From DASUPK01 sp963801055 (GTDB lineage: Bacteria; Actinomycetota; Thermoleophilia; Solirubrobacterales; 70-9): DNA of 64,000 nucleotides. The notes below the pieces were generated by a model that worked only from the letters and a program-made list of their open reading frames with translations, was not told where the DNA came from and did not search any database. The stretch's first letter is position 1. Each line of letters begins with the position of its first letter. The stretch lies in assembly GCA_963801055.1 (NCBI GenBank), contig CAWDDE010000001.1:620001-684000 (forward strand). The letters are read 5' to 3'. The position numbers and the translations under genes are program-made. Positions 57,651 to 64,000 of the stretch are shown here, piece after piece.

Positions 57651-58759
57651 ATGAAGGACGTCATGGAGGTCGTCGGGGACTGGGTCGGCGCGGGTGACCC
57701 GGTCGCGCTGGCGACCGTCGTCGACACGAAGAAGTCCGCGCCGCAGCCGCCCGGGACCAAGATGGCGATCAACGACGCCGGCAAGATGGCGGGGGCTGTC
57801 TCCGGAGGATGCGTGGAGGGGCAGGTCGTCCAGGTCGCCGAGGGAATCCTCAGAGGCGGTGACCCGCAGCTGCTCAAGTACGGAATCGCCGACGAGGACG
57901 CCTGGGACGTCGGGTTGCCCTGCGGCGGCGAGATCTCGATCTGGGTGGAGACCTACGAGGACGCCGGCCTGCAAGGCCGGTTCAGGGAGCTCGGCCGCCG
58001 CGGCGGGCGAGGGGCCCTGACCACCGTCCTCGAGGGTCCGGAAAACGTGGGCGCGAAGCTGCTCCTCCTCGAGGACGGGACGAGTCGAGGGAACTCTCGG
58101 GGATCCCGAGCTCGACGCGGCCGCGGTGAGAAGGGCGGGGTCGGCGATGTGGTCCGAGCGGAGCGAGCTCTACGAGCACGATGGGGAAACCAAGCTGTTC
58201 GTCGACGTCGTTGCGCCGCCACCCCGCCTGATCATCTTCGGCGCAGTTGATTTCGCGGCCCAGCTCGCGGCTGCGGCGAAGCTGGCCGGCTGGCGCGCCT
58301 TCGTGGTCGATCCGCGCAAGCGATTCGCCGCCCCGGAGCGCTTCCCCGAGGCCGAGAGAGTGATCGCCGCGTGGCCCGACAAGGCCCTCGAAGAGCTCGG
58401 GGGCATCGATCGGGCCACTTCGATCGCCGTCCTCACCCACGATCCGAAGCTGGACGACGCGGTGCTCAAGATCGCCCTTCGCTCCGACGCTCAGTACATC
58501 GGCGCCATGGGCAGTCGCCGGGCACAGAAGAAGCGCCGCGAGCGCCTGCTGGCGGAGGGCCTGACCGATGAGGAGCTCGGGCGACTGGCGGCCCCGATCG
58601 GGCTCGATATCGGTGCGCTCAGTGCCGCGGAGACGGCGATCTCGATCATGGGGGAGATCACCGCGGTGCGTCGGGGGCGTGAGGGAGGTCGCTTGATGAC
58701 CGTGAAGGGCCGGATTCACGATGCGTCACGCGACCGCGAAGCCGCGCGCCGCCGGGTGA
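57651..58759 (+). CDS. XdhC/CoxI-family maturation protein (frame breaks)
   Basis: About 368 residues when joined. N-terminal XdhC domain (LATVVDTKKSAPQPPGTKMA, GAVSGGCVEGQVVQVAEGIL, WDVGLPCGGEISIWVE) and C-terminal NAD-like domain (PRLIIFGAVDFAAQLAAAAK, VLTHDPKLDDAVLKIALRSD, YIGAMGSRRAQKKRRERLL), ending near GRIHDASR. XdhC proteins bind and protect molybdenum cofactor before insertion. Frame change near 58085-58115. The frame then runs on into moaA, but in the +1 frame a TGA lies at 58757-58759 just before the next ATG, which fits the insertion pattern, so I end the gene there. ATG 57651 has a GAGGAGGG site. Confidence 0.88.
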
Positions 58760-58764
58760 GCGCA

Positions 58765-58945
58765 ATGCTGTCGGACTGGACACCGCTTCTCGCCCATGTC
58801 GCCGGAGTCCCGGTCGAGGAGGTTCTACCCGGCGTGCTCGCCGTCGGGGCCGTCGGCGCGCGGGTCGCGACGGACTGGGTTCGGCGGCGGCTCGGCTGGC
58901 GGATCGGGCAGAAAGCAGACCGGGATCGGCGGGCGTTCCCGGTGA
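58765..58945 (+). CDS. Short hydrophobic protein between xdhC and moaA
   Basis: About 59 residues. MLSDWTPLLAHVAGVPVEEV then LPGVLAVGAVGARVATDWVR, one membrane helix and a basic tail. Currently in frame with both neighbours. In the +1 frame, expected after one inserted base, a TGA at 58943-58945 overlaps the moaA GTG as GTGA, the same coupling seen elsewhere in this window. That makes a separate small gene more likely than a linker. Function unknown. Confidence 0.45.
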
Positions 58946-59940
58946 CCCAGCGTGAACCGCTCCGCGACGGGCACGGCCGGCTGATCGGCGACCTGCGCCT
59001 GTCGGTGGTCGATCGCTGCAACTTCCGCTGCCAGTACTGCATGCCTGCCGAAGGTCTTCCTTGGCTCGACCGCTCTGAGATCCTGACCTTCGAGGAGACC
59101 AAGCGCCTGGTCGGGCTGTTCGCGTCGATGGGCGTCGGTGACCTGAGGCTTACCGGGGGCGAGCCCCTCGTCCGCCGTGAGTTCCCCAAGCTGGTCTCGA
59201 TGCTGCGTGGCATCGAGGGCCTCCGCGAGATCTCGGTGACCACTAACGGATACCTGCTCGAGCGCGACGCGGAGTCACTGGTCCGAGCCGGGGTGAACCG
59301 CTTCAACGTCTCCATCGACACGCTGGCACGCGATGCCTTCTTCAAGATCACCCGCCGCGACGCCCTGGCGCAGGTGATGCGCGGGCTCGAGGCGATCGCC
59401 GCCTTCCCCGAGGTACGGCCGATCAAGGTGAACGCGATCGCGATGCGCGATTTCACCGAGCGCGAGGTGCTCCGCTTCTGCGAGTTTGCGCGATCGACGG
59501 ACTACCAGGTGCGCTTCATCGAGTTCATGCCGCTCGACGCCGACCGCAACTGGAGGCCGGATGCCGTCCTGACCGGAGCGGAGATCAGGAAGATCGCGGA
59601 GACCGCCTACGAGCTCGAGGAGCTGCCGCGCGAGCCGCATTCGACCGCTCGCGTCTACCGCTTCGCCGACGGCGCCGGCGAGATCGGGTTCGTGAACCCC
59701 GTGTCGGAGCCCTTCTGCGCGGATTGCAACCGGGTGCGCGTCACCTCGGACGGCAAGCTCCGCACCTGTCTGTTCTCGATCGACGAGGCCGATCTGCGCG
59801 ACCCGCTGCGCTCGGGCGCCAGCGACGAGGAGCTCGAGGAGCTGATCCGCGATGCGGTCTGGCGGAAGGAGCTCAAGCACCGAATCAACGAGCCCGGTTT
59901 CCGCCGCCCGCCGCGTTCGATGAGCCAGATCGGCGGCTAG
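58942..59940 (+). CDS. moaA: GTP 3',8-cyclase MoaA
   Basis: 332 residues from GTG 58942, the normal length. Radical SAM cluster VVDRCNFRCQYCMP, SAM-binding RLTGGEPLVRREFPKL, C-terminal second cluster FCADCNRVRVTSDGKLRTCL, and the terminal Gly-Gly of SQIGG required for catalysis. Performs the first step of molybdenum cofactor synthesis. The reading frame is open upstream into the small protein and xdhC, but homology begins near PLRDGHGRLIGDLRLSVVDR. Confidence 0.95.
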   Translation: MTQREPLRDGHGRLIGDLRLSVVDRCNFRCQYCMPAEGLPWLDRSEILTFEETKRLVGLFASMGVGDLRLTGGEPLVRREFPKLVSMLRGIEGLREISVTTNGYLLERDAESLVRAGVNRFNVSIDTLARDAFFKITRRDALAQVMRGLEAIAAFPEVRPIKVNAIAMRDFTEREVLRFCEFARSTDYQVRFIEFMPLDADRNWRPDAVLTGAEIRKIAETAYELEELPREPHSTARVYRFADGAGEIGFVNPVSEPFCADCNRVRVTSDGKLRTCLFSIDEADLRDPLRSGASDEELEELIRDAVWRKELKHRINEPGFRRPPRSMSQIGG

Positions 59941-61008
59941 CTAGCGCGGAACGAGCCGGGTGGCGGTCGCCTTCCAGGTGGCCTTGACTCGGACGCCGGG
60001 GCGCAAGCCCAGTGATCGAATCGACTCCACGGTCACCTCGGCCACGAGCGGTTGCGGGGCGGACAAGCCGGCCCTGGCGCGGTTGCCGATTTCGGTCACC
60101 GAGACGACCTCGACCGGAAGGTGATTGAGGGCCGAGCTCTCATGCACGGCCCCGGCCGGCTCCAGGCTGATCTCCCAGGGAAAGACGAGGGCCGCGACGG
60201 GACCACCGATCAGGTCGGTGCTGTTCAGCACGCCGCCTCCGTCCAGCTCGACCTTGGTCAGCCCGCCCGCGGCCGGTCGGGCGGTGCCGTTGAGGACCAC
60301 GGAGCCCGCGAAGTCGGCGACGAAGGCGCTCGCGGGCCGTGCCGACAGCTCCGCGGCGGTGCCGCGCTGGACGATGCGCCCGCCGTCCATGACGAAGATC
60401 TCGTCAGCCAGCATCGCCGCCTCGGAGAAATCGTGCGTGACGACGATCGCCAGGGCACGCGCCCCTCCGAGTGCCGCGACCAGCTCGCGGCCGGCGTGCG
60501 CGCGGGTGCGGGTGTCCAGCGCGGAGAGGGGTTCGTCGAGGAGCAGGACGCTCGGGTCGCGGGCCAGCGACCGCGCCAGGGCCACCCGCTGGCGCTCGCC
60601 TCCCGAGAGGGAGGCGGGGCGGGCGTCGGCCAGGCTCTCGACACCGAAGCGCCGCAGCTGCTCGAGGGCGCGGGGGCGGCGTCCCTGCCGGGGGCCGGGC
60701 ATGCCGAACGCGACGTTCCGCCACGCGCTCAGGTGCGGGAACAAGGCGTAGTCCTGGAACATGAACCCGCAGGCGCGCTCCTCCGGGCGGAGATTGATCC
60801 CGCGCCGCGAGTCGAGCCAAACTTCTTCCCCCATCACGACCCGGCCGGGATCGGGGCGCCGCAGCCCGGCGATGATGCGTAGCACCGTCGACTTGCCCGC
60901 CCCCGAGGGTCCGACGATCGCCGCGCAGCCGTTCCCATCCACGCGCAGCTCGACGTCCAGCTCCAACTCGCGAAGCCGATCGCGCGCTCTGACGTCCAGG
61001 CCTCTCAT
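59941..61008 (-). CDS. modC: Molybdate ABC transporter ATPase ModC
   Basis: 355 residues. Walker A VGPSGAGKSTVLRIIAGLRR, signature LSGGERQRVALARSL, Walker B VLLLDEPLSALDTRTR, and a C-terminal TOBE/Mop domain (NHLPVEVVSVTEIGNRARAG, LVAEVTVESIRSLGLRPGVR) that binds oxyanions. Stop abuts the moaA stop in convergent orientation with no gap. The ATG at 61008 overlaps the modB stop. Intact. Confidence 0.93.
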   Translation of the reverse strand: MRGLDVRARDRLRELELDVELRVDGNGCAAIVGPSGAGKSTVLRIIAGLRRPDPGRVVMGEEVWLDSRRGINLRPEERACGFMFQDYALFPHLSAWRNVAFGMPGPRQGRRPRALEQLRRFGVESLADARPASLSGGERQRVALARSLARDPSVLLLDEPLSALDTRTRAHAGRELVAALGGARALAIVVTHDFSEAAMLADEIFVMDGGRIVQRGTAAELSARPASAFVADFAGSVVLNGTARPAAGGLTKVELDGGGVLNSTDLIGGPVAALVFPWEISLEPAGAVHESSALNHLPVEVVSVTEIGNRARAGLSAPQPLVAEVTVESIRSLGLRPGVRVKATWKATATRLVPR

Positions 61009-61805
61009 GGTGCGCCACGGCCGAGAATCGTGGAACGTCCGAGGATCTTCACGGAGAGCAGCAGGGCGGCGGCGACAAGCACCAGCACGCCCGAGAGTGC
61101 CAGGGCCGAGGTGAAGTCGGTGCTGAACCTGGCGAAGATGGCGAGCGGCACTGTCTGGGTGATCCCCGGGAACGATCCGGCGAACATCAGCGTCGCTCCG
61201 AACTCGCCCAGGGCACGCCCCCAGGCCAGCGCCATCCCGGAGGTGATGCCCTGGCCCGCGGACGGCACCGCCACCCGCATGAAGGCGCGCGCCTCGCTCG
61301 CGCCCAGCGTGCGCGCGGCGTCGAGCAGATTGCGATCCACCGCCGCGAAGGCCTCCTGCGCCTGGCGCAGATAGAAGGGAGCCGCGACGAAAGTGAGCGC
61401 GACGATCACCCCCGCCGTCTGCAGGACGAGCTGTATTCCCGCGTCGTCGAGGGCGCTGCCGAACAGGCCCTCGGGACCGAAGGAGGCGAGTAGGGCAATA
61501 CCGGCGACCGCCGGGGGGAGGACGAGCGGGAGCTCGATCAACGTCACCACCAGCGAACGGCCGCGGAACTCTCGCGTGGCGAGCAGATAGGCGGCGGGCG
61601 TCCCGACGATCACGATGATCGCCAGCGCCGCCAGGGACGTCTTCAGGCTGAGCCAAAGAGCGTCCCGGGCGTCCTGTTCGCCGAGGCTGCTGATCAGATC
61701 ACCCGGCGAGGTGTGGACGAAGATGGCGACGATCGGCAGCGTCAGGAAGGCGAGCACCAGGAACAGGGCGAGGAAGAGCGCCACACCAAACGCTGCCCTG
61801 CGCAT
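61005..61805 (-). CDS. modB: Molybdate ABC transporter permease ModB
   Basis: 266 residues, about six helices, intact. EAA loop AARTLGASEARAFMRVAVPS and ELPLVLPPAVAGIALLASFG, GMALAWGRALGEFGATLMFAG are ModB signatures. Forms the membrane channel for molybdate. Shares one base with the modA stop; ATG 61805. Confidence 0.94.
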   Translation of the reverse strand: MRRAAFGVALFLALFLVLAFLTLPIVAIFVHTSPGDLISSLGEQDARDALWLSLKTSLAALAIIVIVGTPAAYLLATREFRGRSLVVTLIELPLVLPPAVAGIALLASFGPEGLFGSALDDAGIQLVLQTAGVIVALTFVAAPFYLRQAQEAFAAVDRNLLDAARTLGASEARAFMRVAVPSAGQGITSGMALAWGRALGEFGATLMFAGSFPGITQTVPLAIFARFSTDFTSALALSGVLVLVAAALLLSVKILGRSTILGRGAP

Positions 61806-62578
61806 CAGCCCGGCGGCGGCTTGAAGCCGGCTTCCTCGAGCGCCGCGGCCCCGTCCCCGTTGAGCAGCCCATCGATGAACTTGCGGGCGCCGTCGGGGTT
61901 CTTCGCGCCGGTGACCACCGCGGCGCCGTACGCGACATTCGGTTGCAGCTCTGCCGGCAGCTGAATCGCCTTCAGCTGACCAGCGCTGGCGGTCACGTCG
62001 GTGACGTAGATGAAGCCCGCGTCGGCCGCCCCCTGGGTGAGCTTTCCCGAGATGCCGCTCACATCGGGTTCCTCGGAGCGCACGTTGTCGTAGATCGCCT
62101 TGCCCTGGTCCGCCGGAAGCTTGCCGAGCACCTCACGGGTGTAGGACCCCACGGGAACCGTGGGGTCGCCCATCACGATCGTTGTGCCCGGTTTGGTCAG
62201 GTCGTCGAGCGAGTCGATCTGCGAGTCCTGGGGAACGGCGAGCACCAGTGTGTTGGTCGCGAACACTGTCGGCTTGCCGACGAGCCCCTCGCCGTGGAGC
62301 TGGTCGGGCAGGGTCGTATTGGCCGCGGCGTAGACGTCCGGCTTGACGCCCTGACGGATCTGAGCGGCCAGCTCATCCGAGCCCGCGAACGACATCTTGG
62401 CGTCGATGCCCGCGGCGTCCGCGTAGTCGTTGAAGGCGGTGTCGAGAGAGGCAGCCGCCGAGACGACCATCTGGTCCGAGCCGCCGTCGCCACCGCAGCC
62501 CACCATCCCGACCAGGCAGGGGCCCGCCACGGCGAGCACGGTCGCAAGGCGGGCGATTCGGCCTTCGGCGGCGCACAT
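61805..62578 (-). CDS. modA: Molybdate-binding lipoprotein ModA
   Basis: 257 residues, intact. Signal peptide with lipobox LVGMVGCGG, then VVSAAASLDTAFNDYADAAG, MSFAGSDELAAQIRQGVKPD, VFATNTLVLAVPQDS, GSYTREVL and GAADAGFIYVTDVTA, the usual ModA molybdate-coordinating segments. Supplies molybdate for CO dehydrogenase and other enzymes. Preceded by a 45-bp spacer containing a palindrome. Confidence 0.94.
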   Translation of the reverse strand: MCAAEGRIARLATVLAVAGPCLVGMVGCGGDGGSDQMVVSAAASLDTAFNDYADAAGIDAKMSFAGSDELAAQIRQGVKPDVYAAANTTLPDQLHGEGLVGKPTVFATNTLVLAVPQDSQIDSLDDLTKPGTTIVMGDPTVPVGSYTREVLGKLPADQGKAIYDNVRSEEPDVSGISGKLTQGAADAGFIYVTDVTASAGQLKAIQLPAELQPNVAYGAAVVTGAKNPDGARKFIDGLLNGDGAAALEEAGFKPPPG

Positions 62579-62604
62579 TCCCGCCGCCGATCATTACATA
62601 TGCA

Positions 62605-62616
62605 CTACCTAGGTAG
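62605..62616. promoter_or_regulatory. Palindrome CTACCTAGGTAG, likely Mop-regulator operator
   Basis: Perfect 12-bp palindrome in the 45-bp gap between the Mop regulator stop and modA, followed on the minus strand by the AT-rich CATATGTAATG that could serve as -10. A binding site for the adjacent HTH-Mop protein, repressing modABC when molybdate is ample, is a reasonable inference. Confidence 0.5.
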
Positions 62617-62623
62617 GCTCGAC

Positions 62624-63011
62624 TTAGCCTTCCCGGTCGATCATCACCGAGGTGGCCTTCACCGTGGCGGTGGCCCGGGTGCCCTCCGCGAGTCCAAGCT
62701 CCTCGACCGCGTCCCGGGTGATGGCGGCCGTGATCCGGTGCGGGCCGGCCTCGATCTCGACCAGCGCCATGACCCCCTGCACCTCTACGGATGTGATCGT
62801 CCCAGGGAAGCGATTTCGCGCCGAGAACGAGTGCCTGGTGAGGTGGCGGGCAGGGCGCAGCACGAAGGCGCTCCACCTCGCTAGCCGGTACCCGCCGGCG
62901 GTTCCGCGAGTCCCGGCTGGTGCGGAGCTTCCCCGTGCGATCCCAGCGGCGCAGCGTGTCGACGCTGACGCCGATCGCCCGCGCGGCCTCGCCCATGCTG
63001 AGATCGGTCAT
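62624..63011 (-). CDS. MerR-like HTH regulator with molybdate-binding Mop domain (one frame break)
   Basis: About 129 residues when joined. N-terminal helix-turn-helix MGEAARAIGVSVDTLRRWDR plus GKLRTSRDSRNRRRVPASEV (wing), then a Mop domain SARNRFPGTITSVEVQGVMA and LVEIEAGPHRITAAITRDAV. One extra base near 62855-62880 joins the two parts. It probably senses molybdate in place of ModE, which is not seen here. Upstream of modABC on the same strand and divergent from the free molbindin. Confidence 0.85.
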
Positions 63012-63141
63012 CGCCGTCAGTCAGTATGGCAGCGAGCGCTCCTGCCTATGCAAGCTCCTCCACGGCTCGCGGCGGTCCCGCGCGGCGGATGATCTAGCCT
63101 CGTGGCGAGACGGAGACAATCACAAGCCGGAGGAGGAGCCC

Positions 63142-63348
63142 TTGCAGATCAGCGCGCGAAACAAGCTTCCGGGCAAGGTCACGAACATCAACGCCGGTGA
63201 GGCGATTGCAAACGTGGAGCTGGAGGTGAGCGGTATGAGGCTCATCGCGTCGGTGACGGTCGAGGCGGTTCGCGAGCTCGGAATAGAGGCGGGCAAGGAT
63301 GTGACCGCCGTGATCAAGGCGAGCGACGTGATGCTGGGAGTCGAGTGA
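63142..63348 (+). CDS. Molbindin (stand-alone Mop-domain protein)
   Basis: 68 residues. SARNKLPGKVTNINAGEAIA, LEVSGMRLIASVTVEAVREL and GKDVTAVIKASDVMLGVE match single Mop domains that assemble into rings storing molybdate. TTG start at 63142 is set by the excellent GGAGGAGGA site 4-12 nt upstream. Close relative of the Mop half of the adjacent regulator. Followed at once by moeA. Confidence 0.86.
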   Translation: MQISARNKLPGKVTNINAGEAIANVELEVSGMRLIASVTVEAVRELGIEAGKDVTAVIKASDVMLGVE

Positions 63349-64000
63349 GGGCGCCCTGACGCGAGCTCCCGCGGACAAGCCGATCGACCTCGACGACGCC
63401 AGACGCCTCGTCCTCGAGCGTGTCGGCCCGTTGGCCGCCGAGCCGGTGCCCCTGCGCGAGGCGCTGGGCCGGATTCTTGCCGTCGACGTCGAGAGTGCCG
63501 ACCCCGTTCCCGGCTTCGACAACTCCTCGATGGACGGCTTCGCGGTGCGGGCGGCGGACACCCGCGGCGCGGCGGCCGGGGTCCCGGTGACCCTCACGGT
63601 CGCCGACGAGTCCCGGGCCGGGCGGCCCGCCCGATCGGCGTTGCACGGCGGAGAGGCGATCGGGATCTCGACCGGCGCGGTGATTCCGGACGGAGCCGAC
63701 TCGGTCGTCCGGATCGAGGACACCAGCGTTCGCGATGGACGTGTCGAGATCGAGGCTGAGGTCAAGCCCGGGACCAATGTGCGGCACGCCGGAGATGACA
63801 TCGAGCCCGGAGCCACGGTCCTCAGGCACGGCGTTCGGATCGGCGCGGCGGAGCTCGGAGTGCTCGCGTCGGTGGGGGTCGCCACGGTCAGCTGCGTCCG
63901 CCGCCCGCGTTTGGCGGTGCTGACCACCGGCGACGAGCTGCTGGAACCGGGTGACCCGGCGCAGCCCGGGGGCGTTCGGAACTCCAACGCCTACACGATC
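63345..64000 (+). CDS. moeA: Molybdopterin molybdenumtransferase MoeA, truncated by window end
   Basis: First about 218 residues. LGRILAVDVESADPVPGFDN, SSMDGFAVRAADTRG, IGISTGAVIPDGADSVVRIE, AELGVLASVGVATVSCVRRP and LAVLTTGDELLEPGD are MoeA domains I-III. Inserts molybdate into adenylylated molybdopterin. No start codon exists in the correct frame close to TRAPADKP; the GTG at 63345, overlapping the molbindin stop, fits if an indel lies near 63352-63357. The gene continues past the window. Confidence 0.93.

Noticed and set aside
58126..59940. Apparent XdhC-MoaA fusion
   Set aside because: Stops in the +1 frame fall exactly at the expected gene ends, matching the insertion error pattern.

Overview
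The window comes from a GC-rich actinobacterium. Gene order (hisS-aspS, then mnmA-alaS-ruvX-mltG-aroE, then aroC-aroKB-aroQ-pepQ), frequent GTG starts, TANNNT -10 boxes sitting 6-7 nt before start codons (leaderless genes), an IscU-MnmA fusion and an AroK-AroB fusion together suggest class Thermoleophilia (Solirubrobacterales/Gaiellales). That placement is inference; no rRNA is present.

The assembly carries many single-base insertions. Several dozen junctions were found where a conserved protein changes frame, and nearly all those resolved by eye are repaired by removing one base, whichever strand the gene is on. These genes are annotated as whole loci with the junctions noted. They are most likely sequencing or assembly errors rather than true pseudogenes. 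The stretches 13.4-17.4 kb and 39.4-48.7 kb are nearly free of them.

Layout. 0-3 kb: M15 peptidase, tRNA-Met(CAT), a small GNAT-like protein and a divergent MocR regulator. 3-7.7 kb: branched-chain amino-acid catabolism (Leu/Val dehydrogenase plus E2, E1beta and E1alpha of a 2-oxoacid dehydrogenase). 7.9-13.4 kb: branched-chain amino-acid ABC transporter (binding protein, cyclic-nucleotide-binding-fold protein, livFGMH). 13.4-19.2 kb: acetyltransferases, LysR regulator with palindrome, EamA exporter, M29 peptidase, glutamate formimidoyltransferase, metallo-hydrolase. 19.2-39.4 kb: translation, envelope and shikimate genes, including aminoacyl-tRNA synthetases, a candidate structured RNA, a Fe-S scaffold/tRNA thiolase fusion, MltG, HtrA-type protease and aroE, aroC, aroKB, aroQ. 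39.4-47.2 kb: Xaa-Pro peptidase, GH65 phosphorylase with beta-phosphoglucomutase, CPA2 antiporter, cupin, LtrA and YceI proteins.

47.2-64 kb is the most distinctive part: a molybdenum/carbon-monoxide island. It has coxG, five consecutive small single-helix membrane proteins, coxM-coxS-coxL with the form I active-site motif AYRCSFR, coxE (VWA), a stand-alone CoxL-derived fragment, an XdhC-family protein with a C-terminal YHS metal-binding domain, a MocA-type cytidylyltransferase, coxD (MoxR ATPase), a second XdhC protein, moaA, modABC, a Mop-domain regulator, a free molbindin and the start of moeA. Together these could import molybdate, build the cytosine-dinucleotide molybdenum cofactor, mature the Mo-Cu active site and couple CO oxidation to the membrane. 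The five-gene membrane module is the best candidate for an undescribed component.
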